From Candidatus Binatia bacterium (GTDB lineage Bacteria; Desulfobacterota; Binatia; UBA12015), in NCBI GenBank assembly GCA_029248525.1, contig JAQWJE010000035.1, forward strand, positions 96,978-160,977: DNA of 64,000 nucleotides, in the 5' to 3' direction. The notes under the pieces were generated by a model. That model saw nothing but the letters and a program-made list of their open reading frames with translations, did no database searches and was not told the origin of the DNA. Below, one piece after another: positions 26,956 through 35,670 of this stretch (within the stretch, counting starts at the first letter, position 1; each line of letters opens with the position of its first letter). Both the position numbers and the translations under genes were made by a program.

Positions 26956-29900
26956 GGACTTCCCCCGTCAAGCACGACCAATTCGCGGCGCTGGCCGAGA
27001 GTTTCGGCTTGCTGTTGCGCCTCTTGCAGGAGCTGCGCGGCCTTCTGGTCCTGCCCGTTCAGTTCGGCCAGTCGTGCCGCAAGCCTGAGGTTGGGCACGC
27101 GGATGGACGCCATGCGCTGGGCCATCCCGGCCGCTTCCCCGGCAGCATGCTCTGCCTTTCGCCGCGCCGCCCGCGTGCCTTGCGATGTCTGGATGGCGAC
27201 CTGATATTCCTGCATCGCTGCGGCCTGTCGTGCGATCGCCAGATCGGATCCATGAAACGGAGTCACGCGACCGACTTCATTTTCCAGTCGGCGACCGGTC
27301 TCCAGCACGGTGCCCAGTCGCACCCAGTCCTGCATTTCGACAAGAATGCGTCCTTCGAGTCCCGCGGCCAGAAGGTTGAGCATCGGCATCGGGGATCTCT
27401 TGTAGACCTCGACCGCCTGCAGGGCCTCGTCCCAACGCCTTTCACCGCTATATGCGTAGACCTCCAGAGCATCGCGGGTAGTGGCAGAGAATCGGTAGCC
27501 ATAGGCTTCCAGCAAATTGCGAATCTGCTTCCGGCGACGGCCCGCGCGCGGAAAATCGCCTTCCTCGATGGCTTTGATATGGTCGATGCAGAGGAAGGTG
27601 TCGACGTCCCACAAGCGTCCGGTCGCCAGAACCCTTTCGATGAGTTCTTCATCGATGCCGTGGTCGATTTTCCAATTGCCCTCGAAATAATCGGTCATGA
27701 AGAGCATCAAGCGGTAGGTAAAGACATCATCAGGGTTGGATTCGTGGACCAGATCACCGGCAATCGCTGCAAATTGTCGACTGATCCCGAAAGACAGCCC
27801 GGAATAGGCAAAGAGAAGAGCGGCCCCCGCGTACAGAGAGAAGCTCTGTTTGACGGACCCCGGATCGACGCTGGTGACCAGAGCGGTCAGTCGCATCGAG
27901 TCGTAGAGGAAGTGTTCGGGGTCCGCGATCGACTCGGCTCGCGCACGTTCGTAGAGCAGGTCCAGCCGCTCCCGCATTTCCTGGTCTGCGGGGCGACGAG
28001 ACATTTTCCCTCGCAGGACAAAGACGCGGAAGAAGATCCGTGCCACGTCGGCCACCAGATAGAATTGTGCCTGTCGCGGAGTCGTCCAGCGGCGTGTTTC
28101 GCCAAGTCCGGCCGCGGCTGCGTCGAAAAATGGCCTGGCCCGTTCATGGTAGCCTGCGTGCAGAAGAGAGATCGCCAGTCGGCGCTCCAGCAAGCCGCCG
28201 TCTTCCGACATTTTGCCGTCCGATCGAGATTCCTCGCGGATACGATAAGCGGACTCGAAATATTCCAGAGCCTCCGCCGAAGCTGCGTTTGCAGCAGCGG
28301 CGTCTCCGGCAGCAATCAGGTGTGGCTGCGCTTGGGTAGGCAGGCCGGCTGCCAGGTAGTGCATGGCCAGCAGCGCTTCATAGCCGATCAGGTTTTCTGT
28401 CGAGAAGTTCGCCGCGATTGCTTCGGCCAGCTTGCCGTGGAGCTGCTTTCGCCGCGAAGCCAGCATGCCGCGATAGGTGGCCTCCTGCACCAGCGCGTGC
28501 GTGAAGCGGAACTCGGCCTCGCGGTTTTGCTCGCCGCGCCGCAGGCGCAGAATATCGCGCGCCACAAGTTCGTCCAGGATCGTCGCGGTATCCAGATGCT
28601 CAGGCGCGGCTTGTTGCAGGAGCCGCAGGGGTGCGACGCGTCCCAGCACAGACGCAAATTCCAGAAGCTCACGCGCGGGCGGCGCGAGTCGGTCGACACG
28701 TGCCATGATCGTTTCTTCAACCGTGCCGGGCAGCGGAAGCTCGCCCACGCCGGCGTTGAACTCGGTGCGGCCATCGATGACGCGTACCGCCTCGACATCC
28801 CGCAGCGTTCGGGCGATTTCCTCCAGATAGAAGGGGTTGCCGCCGGCGCGTTCGCCGATCTGTGCGCGCAGTTCTGCCGGCAGGCTTCTGGCGCCGAGTG
28901 CCTGCAGCAGAACTTCGCGCGACTGGGCCGGATCCAGCGGGCCGAGACGGAGCTTGATGGTCTCGACGCCATCGGTCGATTGCAGGGCGGTGGCGAGTGC
29001 GCCGGCGGTCTCGGGAAAGTCCGGGCGTGTGGTGAGGATAAAGAGCACTCGATGTTCGCGTGTGATCCAGAACAGATCTTCGAGTACCCGGCGGGTCGAG
29101 GTGTCGAGCCAATGGACGTCTTCAAAACAGAGCACCAGAGGCTCGCGCTCCGAGAGTCCCACCAGCAGGTCAGCCAGAGCCTTTTGCTGCAGTGCGCGCC
29201 GGACATCGGCTTCGAGATCCTGGACCGATGCGGTTTGCGCCGAATTGAGCGGTTGGCCCAGCAGGCGCAGCAAGAGTGCCTCGGTGCGGTCGTTTGTGGG
29301 TAGGCCGGCTTCGCCCAGCGCATCGCGCAAAAGACTCGTGGCTTGATCGTCCTCCGTACCGCCGCCGGTACCAAAGAGTTCTTCGAGCAATTCGGCCACA
29401 GCCCGCAGCGTACGCAGGCGCCCGGTGGTCTCGGCGCGCCCTGTGGCGCAACGCACGCCTTGTTCCCCGGCCAGCTGGACCCACTCGGTCAGTAGCCGGG
29501 ATTTGCCGATGCCGGGCTCTCCTTCCAGCCATAGAACGCCGCCTTTTGTGGGGAGATTTTCGAGTGCTGCCCGGAAGGTCGCGATCTCATGGCTGCGGCC
29601 GAGAAGGGGCAGGACGGCAAGGCTTTCCTGGGCCGAGGCGGCAACCCCGAGGACGGCGTATGCCTCCACGGGCTGATCGCGCCCTTTCAGTTCCAACGCG
29701 CCGAGTGATTGAAAGGCATAGCGCCCGAGTGTTTCGCGGTAGGTGGCAGCACCCACCAGCGTTTCGCCGACAGTTGCCTTGCCCTGCAGCCTGCCGGCGA
29801 CGTTCACCACGTCGCCGAGGACGGTAAAGTCCTTGCGTTCGTCCCCGCCCATATGGCCCGCAATCATGCTGCCGGTATCGATCCCGATGTGCAGGCCGAC

Positions 29901-30221
29901 GCTCCGGGGCAGATCGAATTCCCGGATGATCGCATCGACGGATGCGTGCATGGCCAGTGTTGCGGCGACCGCCCGGCCGGCGGTATCTTCCAGCCCGTGC
30001 TCGGCCCCGAACAGGGCCATGACGGCATCGCCGATGAATTTGTCGATCGTGCCACCGGCGTCCACAGTGGCCCGCTCCATGGCGGCCTGACAGGCCTCGG
30101 TCAGCTCCAGCAGGCGTTCGGGGTCGAGTCGTTCGGCGAGTCGGGTGAATCCCGAAATATCCGCGAAAACAACAGTGGCTCGCCTTTGGCGGCGGTCCGG
30201 ATGGGGAGAACTCGGGTCCAT
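26952..30221 (-). CDS. Class III nucleotide cyclase fused to AAA ATPase and TPR-like region
   Basis: About 1089 residues. The N-terminal class III cyclase domain has both metal Asp residues (VFADISGFTRL, DKFIGDAVMALFG), and NVAGRL with the transition-state Asn and Arg; the Lys of DKFIGD and Asp of LGDVVN favour ATP, hence cAMP production. A STAND/AAA-16-type ATPase follows at about 205-500 (Walker A LEGEPGIGKSRLL; Walker B LVLCFEDVHWLD), then a long helical repeat region. Such proteins sense signals and may act as cyclases or as transcription-coupled ATPases. ATG 30221 is preferred over GTG 30233 because GAGG lies just ahead of it. Confidence 0.88.
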   Translation of the reverse strand: MDPSSPHPDRRQRRATVVFADISGFTRLAERLDPERLLELTEACQAAMERATVDAGGTIDKFIGDAVMALFGAEHGLEDTAGRAVAATLAMHASVDAIIREFDLPRSVGLHIGIDTGSMIAGHMGGDERKDFTVLGDVVNVAGRLQGKATVGETLVGAATYRETLGRYAFQSLGALELKGRDQPVEAYAVLGVAASAQESLAVLPLLGRSHEIATFRAALENLPTKGGVLWLEGEPGIGKSRLLTEWVQLAGEQGVRCATGRAETTGRLRTLRAVAELLEELFGTGGGTEDDQATSLLRDALGEAGLPTNDRTEALLLRLLGQPLNSAQTASVQDLEADVRRALQQKALADLLVGLSEREPLVLCFEDVHWLDTSTRRVLEDLFWITREHRVLFILTTRPDFPETAGALATALQSTDGVETIKLRLGPLDPAQSREVLLQALGARSLPAELRAQIGERAGGNPFYLEEIARTLRDVEAVRVIDGRTEFNAGVGELPLPGTVEETIMARVDRLAPPARELLEFASVLGRVAPLRLLQQAAPEHLDTATILDELVARDILRLRRGEQNREAEFRFTHALVQEATYRGMLASRRKQLHGKLAEAIAANFSTENLIGYEALLAMHYLAAGLPTQAQPHLIAAGDAAAANAASAEALEYFESAYRIREESRSDGKMSEDGGLLERRLAISLLHAGYHERARPFFDAAAAGLGETRRWTTPRQAQFYLVADVARIFFRVFVLRGKMSRRPADQEMRERLDLLYERARAESIADPEHFLYDSMRLTALVTSVDPGSVKQSFSLYAGAALLFAYSGLSFGISRQFAAIAGDLVHESNPDDVFTYRLMLFMTDYFEGNWKIDHGIDEELIERVLATGRLWDVDTFLCIDHIKAIEEGDFPRAGRRRKQIRNLLEAYGYRFSATTRDALEVYAYSGERRWDEALQAVEVYKRSPMPMLNLLAAGLEGRILVEMQDWVRLGTVLETGRRLENEVGRVTPFHGSDLAIARQAAAMQEYQVAIQTSQGTRAARRKAEHAAGEAAGMAQRMASIRVPNLRLAARLAELNGQDQKAAQLLQEAQQQAETLGQRRELVVLDGGSP

Positions 30222-30564
30222 CGATCCTCGCACGTTGCCCGAATCCGGTGGTCTGCGTCAAGGGCCGCAGCTGCCAACACCCGGACGCGGTGCCGCCCAC
30301 CGATGGCAACACCGAGAGCCACTTGAGTCGCGGCTGCCCCGATCGAGCCGGGCCGGCGCCATGGCCTCCGGGATCTGAAAACCCGAGTATTTGCAGGACT
30401 TTTCACAGTTTCGAGCAGGCAAGGGCCCTACCACCAAGCAGCGACGGCAGGCCATGTCACGGCACGGGGCTTGCGATGAATGAGGACAGGCAAACGAGCG
30501 GGCCCCAGCGAGCAACGGTGTCGGACCCGAAACCCTCAGCGCAACAGCAACCAAGGAGATCATC
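30222..30564. other. 343-bp intergenic leader region
   Basis: Lies between the divergent cyclase and the secreted Cys-rich protein gene. No gene is seen; short open frames here lack recognisable domains. A strong ribosome site AAGGAGAT sits 5 nt before the ATG at 30565. The long untranslated-looking leader suggests a promoter or structured 5' UTR, but I see no riboswitch consensus. Confidence 0.4.
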
Positions 30565-31233
30565 ATGAAACGTTTTATCAACAACACGAAGCTAGCCGCC
30601 GGATCCTTCCCGACCACTCTGAAAAAGGCCCTCTTGCCGGCCATCGCCCTGTGCATTCTGCTCCTGGCGGGCGGTGCCACCTCGGCGCGCGCCGGTGAGT
30701 ATTCCATCGGCAAGACGGTGGATTCGACCACGACGACATCGCTGATGCGATTCGATCGTTTGGTGGAAGGCGAACTGACCGAGGACATCTGTTCAATGAT
30801 TTCGCCCAAGAAGAAGCTGGTGAAGAACGCCCGTGAGTCGGTCCGTTCGGACCTCTCTTCGCAGTGTTCGGGTATGCCGCGCGGTTGTGCGGTCGCCTGC
30901 AGTCAGCTTCCGAATCCGGACAATGTCCCGATGAAGGCGCGGTATCAGTTGCTGAGCGACAGTGCCGAGGTCTTTGTGGGCGAGGCTCGGAAGTACCGCA
31001 AGCAGTGTGGCAAGCGTCCGGTCCTCTACCCTCGCTACGAAGTGGATGCGTTTGGCGAAGGCGTGTGTGGTTGCACCTGCACGATCTCAGTCGATGCTTA
31101 TGATTCGTCGGCGGTTGCCGGAAAATCGGAACTGACCCCGGAGGTTCGCGGCGGAATCTTTGTGGGTAACCCGGCGGACACCTTTGCCAGCGCGACTGAC
31201 AAAGTCGATACAATGTATGATGTTGATAAGTAG
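30565..31233 (+). CDS. Secreted Cys-rich protein of unknown family
   Basis: 222 residues. Signal peptide: basic MKRFINNTKLAAG, then a hydrophobic core (LLPAIALCILLLAGG) and ARAGEY as likely cleavage site. The mature protein has eight cysteines (EDIC, SSQC, RGC, VAC, KQC, and GVCGCTC), enough for four disulfides, and no match to a family I know. AAGGAGAT precedes the start with good spacing and an intrinsic terminator follows, so it looks like a single-gene, well-expressed unit. It would be periplasmic or extracellular. Function not assigned. Confidence 0.75.
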   Translation: MKRFINNTKLAAGSFPTTLKKALLPAIALCILLLAGGATSARAGEYSIGKTVDSTTTTSLMRFDRLVEGELTEDICSMISPKKKLVKNARESVRSDLSSQCSGMPRGCAVACSQLPNPDNVPMKARYQLLSDSAEVFVGEARKYRKQCGKRPVLYPRYEVDAFGEGVCGCTCTISVDAYDSSAVAGKSELTPEVRGGIFVGNPADTFASATDKVDTMYDVDK

Positions 31234-31369
31234 CCGGTGTCGATCAGGGTTGATCGCCCAGGTCGCCCCGCCCGCTACTTGGATGACGAACCTAGATGAT
31301 AGGTGTTGTGTGAATCACTAGGCCTACCCAAAACTCCCAAATATTAAACGCTGCACCCGCAGCGAGAGA

Positions 31370-31406
31370 AAGCCCGGCGACGATTGTCGCCGGGCTTCTT
31401 TCTTTT
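31370..31406. terminator. Strong intrinsic terminator, probably bidirectional
   Basis: A perfect 12-bp stem AAGCCCGGCGAC / GTCGCCGGGCTT with loop GATT (31370-31397) is followed on the plus strand by TTCTTTCTTTT-like sequence. The minus strand after the stem reads TCTCTCGC, weaker. It sits between the convergent secreted-protein gene and metG. Confidence 0.85.
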
Positions 31407-31438
31407 GGGGTGGATTCTCTGAAGGTGGCGGGTCGCGT

Positions 31439-32968
31439 TCAGGACTTTTTTTCAATCCGCGGGAAGAGCGCGAGACTCGGCTCGATGACGTGCCCCTCGG
31501 GGAAGGCTTCGCCCCAGGGAGTATCGAGATTGTCCCAGACCGACGGCTCCAGATGGAGCGCTTCGCGCAGTCTTTCGGAGGCCTCGGGCATGAAGGGGGC
31601 GATCAGTTGCCCGGCCACGCGGATGGACTCCAGACAGTTATGCAGAATGGCACCGACCCGGGCGGTCTGGGTCTCGTCCTTGGCCAGTTTGAAAGGCGCT
31701 GTCTCGACGACATATTTGTTGGCCGCATCGATCCCGCGCCACAGAGCTTCAAGCCCGCGATGGAACGCCAATACCTCGATCTGAGAATCGAGCTCATTGC
31801 GGGCGGTTGCATAGGCGGCCGCGAGGTCGTGATCGATGGGCTCGGACGGCTCGATGCTCTGCACCTCGCTGCCGAAATATTTCTTGGTCATCGCGAGCGT
31901 GCGACTGGCGAGATTGCCGATGCCATTGGCGAGGTCGGCATTGAGGCGGGTGATCATGGCCTCTTCGGTAAAATCGGCATCCTGCCCGAAGGCCATATCG
32001 CGCAGCATGAAGTAGCGCAGCCCGTCCATCCCGTAGCGGTCGCGCATCTCGAGAGGTGCCACGACATTGCCCAGGCTCTTGGACATTTTCTGGCCCCCGC
32101 TGGACCAGAAGCCGTGGACATTGAGGTGTTGGTAGAGGGGGCGTCCCGCGGCGAGCAGAATCGTTGGCCAGAAAACCGCGTGCGGTTTCAGGATATCCTT
32201 GCCGATAAAATGCTGCGCACCGGACCAGATTTCTTCTTCGCGTCCAAGGGACGCCGGCCCGCTGGTGTAATTGAGCAGGGCGTCGAACCACACATAACAG
32301 ACGTAGTTCTTGTCAAAGGGCAGTTCGATCCCCCAGGTCAATCGATCCTTGGGGCGTGAGATGCAGAGATCGCCGAGGGGTTCGCGCAGCATCGCCAGCG
32401 CTTCGTTGCGGTAGCCTTCGGGACGAATGAAGTCAGGGTTCTTTTCCAGGTGATCGAGGATTTTTTCCTGGTACTTCGACATGCGGAAGAAGTAATTTGG
32501 CTCGGAGCGCTCTACGGGTTCGGTGCGGTGCTGGGGGCACAGCCCGTCTTCCAATTCCTTCTCGGTGTAGAGGCGCTCGCAACCGACGCAATAGAGTCCC
32601 TTGTACTCGTCGAAATAGATATCGCCCTGCTCGTGGATCTGGGACAGGATCTCCTGCACGTAGGCGATATGATCGGCGTCCGAGGTGCGGATGAAATGGT
32701 CGTAGCCGATCCCGCAGGAGTCCCAGACCGATCGGAACTTCGCACTGACCTCGTCGACGAACTCCTTTGGTGAGCGGCCGGCTGCCTCGGCGGCCTCGAC
32801 GATTTTTTCGCCGTGCTCATCGGTGCCGGTCTGGAAGAAGGTGTCGCGGTTGCGTTGCCGGTGGAAGCGCGCCCACGCATCGGTGACCACGTTGGTGTAG
32901 GTCGACCCCAGATGGGGTTCGGCGTTTACGTAGTAAAGAGGAGTCGAAATGTAGACGTTTTTCTTCAC
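31439..32968 (-). CDS. metG: Methionyl-tRNA synthetase
   Basis: Class I synthetase charging tRNA-Met. 509 residues, so it lacks the C-terminal tRNA-binding domain of the E. coli protein. Seen: HIGH-type motif as VNAEPHLGSTY, a zinc knuckle CVGC...CPQH in the connective peptide, and KMSKS in GGQKMSKSLGNVV; the anticodon domain follows (DAANKYVVETAPFKLAKD). Its start overlaps the ricT stop by 4 bp. This is the last gene of the hemD-metG run, before the terminator. Confidence 0.95.
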   Translation of the reverse strand: MKKNVYISTPLYYVNAEPHLGSTYTNVVTDAWARFHRQRNRDTFFQTGTDEHGEKIVEAAEAAGRSPKEFVDEVSAKFRSVWDSCGIGYDHFIRTSDADHIAYVQEILSQIHEQGDIYFDEYKGLYCVGCERLYTEKELEDGLCPQHRTEPVERSEPNYFFRMSKYQEKILDHLEKNPDFIRPEGYRNEALAMLREPLGDLCISRPKDRLTWGIELPFDKNYVCYVWFDALLNYTSGPASLGREEEIWSGAQHFIGKDILKPHAVFWPTILLAAGRPLYQHLNVHGFWSSGGQKMSKSLGNVVAPLEMRDRYGMDGLRYFMLRDMAFGQDADFTEEAMITRLNADLANGIGNLASRTLAMTKKYFGSEVQSIEPSEPIDHDLAAAYATARNELDSQIEVLAFHRGLEALWRGIDAANKYVVETAPFKLAKDETQTARVGAILHNCLESIRVAGQLIAPFMPEASERLREALHLEPSVWDNLDTPWGEAFPEGHVIEPSLALFPRIEKKS

Positions 32969-34065
32969 GAAGGTTTGCTCGGCTTTTTGTCTCGATCGCC
33001 GCGCTTGCGTCTACGTGGTCGACGGCGAGCGCTCTTTTTCGATCCGCTCTGATTTCTTTTTTCGCGGGCGCGCGGGTCGGGGGTGCTGGCAGCTTCCCAT
33101 TCGCTGACTTCGGGTTCGGGCTTGCTGCTGGCAGGTTGCGTCAGGGTTGGCTCCGGGACGCTCTCGGCAGGTGTTGCCTTGGCCTCCGGCGTCGCCTCGG
33201 CATCGGGCGTCGCCTGTTTCCTCTCGACCAGATCCTCGAGCGAGCAATCGAAAAGCACCTCATCAGAGAATCGACGCACGACGACCTGGCGTTTGAGGAT
33301 GGATTGCTGTGTGACCACGCCTTCGCCATGAATGCAATTCACTTTTTTGCCGATCCGCGGGAGGCCGCGTCGCAATTCGGCATAGGTATCGTATTCATAG
33401 CGCAGGCAGCATTTGAGTCGTCCGCACATGCCCGCCAATTTGCCGGGGTTCAGGGAGAGTCCTTGTTCCTTGGCGTGCTTGATCGAGACCGGAGCAAAGT
33501 CCTTCAGCCAGGAGCTGCAGCAAAGCTCTCGTCCGCAGGGCCCCATCCCGCCGGTGAGACGCGCCTCGTCGCGTTCGCCGATCTGGCGCATCTCGACGCG
33601 CGTATGCAGCTTCTGCGCGAGGTCGCGGGCGAGTCCGCGATGCTCGACACGACCTTTGGTGCTCATGAAGTAGAACGCGGCCTTGCCGCCGTCGAAACGA
33701 TAGTCGACCCGGAGGAGCTTCAGGGGAAGGCTCAGCTCCCGGGCGAGTTGCCGAAACACATCCCCGGCATCTTTTTCCTGACCGTGGTTATGCTCGGCGC
33801 GGGAGAGGTCCTCATCGGTGGCGAGGCGGAGCACCCGCGGAAATTTGGCGTCGATTTCCTTGGGGAATCTGCTGCGGGGAGCGCTGATGGTCTCTCCCAG
33901 TTCCGGTCCGCGCTCGGTCTGGACCACGACCGCGACGTTTCGCTTGCAGGGCAGGTCGCCGATCTGGAATGTGGCGGCGCGTCCGGGGACACGAAAGCGC
34001 ACGTCGACGATTTCTGCCGGCGGCAGGGCTTCAGGTGCTTCGCTGGTTTCGATGATTTCTTGCAA
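32965..34065 (-). CDS. ricT: PSP1-domain protein RicT (YaaT)
   Basis: 366 residues of the PSP1/RicT family. In B. subtilis RicT acts with RicA and RicF in RNA maturation and phosphorelay control and the complex carries Fe-S clusters. The PSP1 signature with its cysteines is here: MGPCGRELCCSSWLKDF and MCGRLKCCLRYEYDTY. N-terminal VDVRFRVPGRAATFQIGDL starts the domain. The C-terminal 90 residues are Pro/Glu/Lys-rich and strongly basic at the end (RRRPRRRKRGDRDKK), an added disordered tail. It sits between holB and metG as in many bacteria. Confidence 0.9.
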   Translation of the reverse strand: MQEIIETSEAPEALPPAEIVDVRFRVPGRAATFQIGDLPCKRNVAVVVQTERGPELGETISAPRSRFPKEIDAKFPRVLRLATDEDLSRAEHNHGQEKDAGDVFRQLARELSLPLKLLRVDYRFDGGKAAFYFMSTKGRVEHRGLARDLAQKLHTRVEMRQIGERDEARLTGGMGPCGRELCCSSWLKDFAPVSIKHAKEQGLSLNPGKLAGMCGRLKCCLRYEYDTYAELRRGLPRIGKKVNCIHGEGVVTQQSILKRQVVVRRFSDEVLFDCSLEDLVERKQATPDAEATPEAKATPAESVPEPTLTQPASSKPEPEVSEWEAASTPDPRAREKRNQSGSKKSARRRPRRRKRGDRDKKPSKPS

Positions 34066-34078
34066 GGGAGTTCCCGGC

Positions 34079-35047
34079 CTAGCCGCGCATCTGCCGCAGG
34101 TCCAGGAGAAGGCTCTCCCAGGTCAGTTGCGCGTTGGCATAATGGTTCAAGTCCCGGGTCGTACCATGGATTCTTTTGAGAATCTGCAAAGAGGCCCGAG
34201 TTCTTTCGGGATCTCCAACATCGGCAGCTTCCTTCATGCGGGAACGGGCCCAATCGAGGAAGATCGTGCCCTGCAGCGTCATCCGGTCTCGGCGCTCCTC
34301 TCCCTTGCCCGAAGCGAGTTCGGCGGCGAAGTCGAGGACATCGGTCAGGGGCAGGCCCGGTAACTCGTCCAGACGGCTTCGGATATGAAGGCTTTGTTCC
34401 TGGCTTTCCTCGCTCGACAGCCGCTCGGCCTCCTGCAGGCTCCCGCCGGCAATCGCCGCGATGCTCTCGGCTTCCGCGGTGCTGGATCCCCTCCGTTCGA
34501 GAATATTTGCGATATCGGATGGCGTGAGGGGAGAGAAGAGGACCCTTTGGCATCGGGAGCGAATCGTCGGGAGCAGCGCATCCGCATTGTTGGACACCAG
34601 AATCAGCACACAACCTGCGGGTGGTTCCTCGAGAGTCTTGAGCAATGCGTTTTGCGCATCCGCGGTCAATTTTTCGGCTGGTTCGAGGATGGCGACCTTC
34701 CGTCGTCCGCGAACTCCCTGGAGCGCGAGATCCGATCGCAGGCGCCGGATCTGCGCAATCGAGATCTGGCTGGCGGTGGACTTCTCTTCTCGTGCCCGCG
34801 CCATATCCTGAATCAGAAGGTTGGGGTGGGTACCCGCCTCGACGAGATGACAGTCTTCGCATCCATCGCAGCCTTCGTTCGGGTTTTGCGTGCAGAAGAG
34901 TGCGCGCGCGAGCGCAAGCGCCGTGGAGCGCTTGCCGACACCAAGGGGGCCCGAGAAGATCAGGCCGTGGGCGAGTCGGTCCTGTTGCATCGATTGCCGG
35001 AGGTGCGTGGTGGCCCTTTCCTGTCCGAGAATTTCGGCCAGCTTCAC
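34079..35047 (-). CDS. holB: DNA polymerase III delta-prime subunit
   Basis: Clamp-loader subunit, 322 residues. Walker A is SGPLGVGKRSTAL; a zinc module has four cysteines (the segment CTQNPNEGCDGCEDCHLVEA); the delta-prime sequence KTLEEPPAGCVLILVSNN and the SRC motif RSRCQRVLF are present. It shares 4 bp with tmk upstream and lies 14 bp before ricT, the conserved tmk-holB-ricT order seen in several phyla. Confidence 0.93.
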   Translation of the reverse strand: MKLAEILGQERATTHLRQSMQQDRLAHGLIFSGPLGVGKRSTALALARALFCTQNPNEGCDGCEDCHLVEAGTHPNLLIQDMARAREEKSTASQISIAQIRRLRSDLALQGVRGRRKVAILEPAEKLTADAQNALLKTLEEPPAGCVLILVSNNADALLPTIRSRCQRVLFSPLTPSDIANILERRGSSTAEAESIAAIAGGSLQEAERLSSEESQEQSLHIRSRLDELPGLPLTDVLDFAAELASGKGEERRDRMTLQGTIFLDWARSRMKEAADVGDPERTRASLQILKRIHGTTRDLNHYANAQLTWESLLLDLRQMRG

Positions 35048-35670
35048 GTGGCATCTCCAATCCAGGAAAGGACGTCCTGCGATATTTTCGAGGCGAGATC
35101 CTCGATGGGTGCGCGTGCATCGAAAATTTTCATGCGCGCGGCATCCTCTGCGGCCAATTGGTGGAAACCGTCGCGTACCCGTTTATGGAACTCGACTTTT
35201 TCAAGCTCGAGTCGGTCAGCCGGACCGACCTGTCGGGCCCGGGCAAGCCCCTCCTCGACGGGTAGATCCAGAAGAAAGGTTCGCGTCGGCATCAAACCAT
35301 CGCGCGCGAAGGCGTCGATCTGCCGGACTTTTATGAGGTCCAGTCCTCGACCGAAGGCCTGATAGGCCAGCGTCGAATCCGAGAAGCGATCGGCGATGAC
35401 AACGGCCCCACGAGCCAAAGCCGGTCGAATCAGTTTTGCGATATGCTCGGAGCGGTCTGCGAGGTAGAGAAGCAATTCGGTTTCGGGTGCGGGGGCCACG
35501 GCATCGGGTGTCAGCAGAATCGACCGAAGTTGGCGACCAAGATCGGTTCCCCCGGGCTCCCTTGTCGTCACGACTTCGTAGCCCGAATCCTCGAGCTTGC
35601 GGGCAAGCTGCGCGGCCTGAGTGCTCTTTCCGGATCCCTCGACTCCCTCGAAGGTCAGAAAGCGATTCAT
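35044..35670 (-). CDS. tmk: Thymidylate kinase
   Basis: Phosphorylates dTMP to dTDP. 208 residues, standard length. P-loop is FEGVEGSGKST, followed by TREPGGTDLGRQLRSIL (the TMP-binding DR(E/Y)-PGG region) and DRFSDSTLAYQAFGRGLD (LID/acceptor motif). It overlaps hemG by 4 bp and holB by 4 bp, so is cotranslated with both. Confidence 0.95.
   Translation of the reverse strand: MNRFLTFEGVEGSGKSTQAAQLARKLEDSGYEVVTTREPGGTDLGRQLRSILLTPDAVAPAPETELLLYLADRSEHIAKLIRPALARGAVVIADRFSDSTLAYQAFGRGLDLIKVRQIDAFARDGLMPTRTFLLDLPVEEGLARARQVGPADRLELEKVEFHKRVRDGFHQLAAEDAARMKIFDARAPIEDLASKISQDVLSWIGDAT

Noticed and set aside
26799..29303. 834-residue plus-strand open frame
   Set aside because: Shadow of the cyclase/ATPase gene on the minus strand; no domain.
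30486..30496. ACAGGCAAACG, like the start of a c-di-GMP-I (GEMM) riboswitch
   Set aside because: The later conserved GEMM blocks (GCAAAGC, GGGUUGCCGA-like) are absent.
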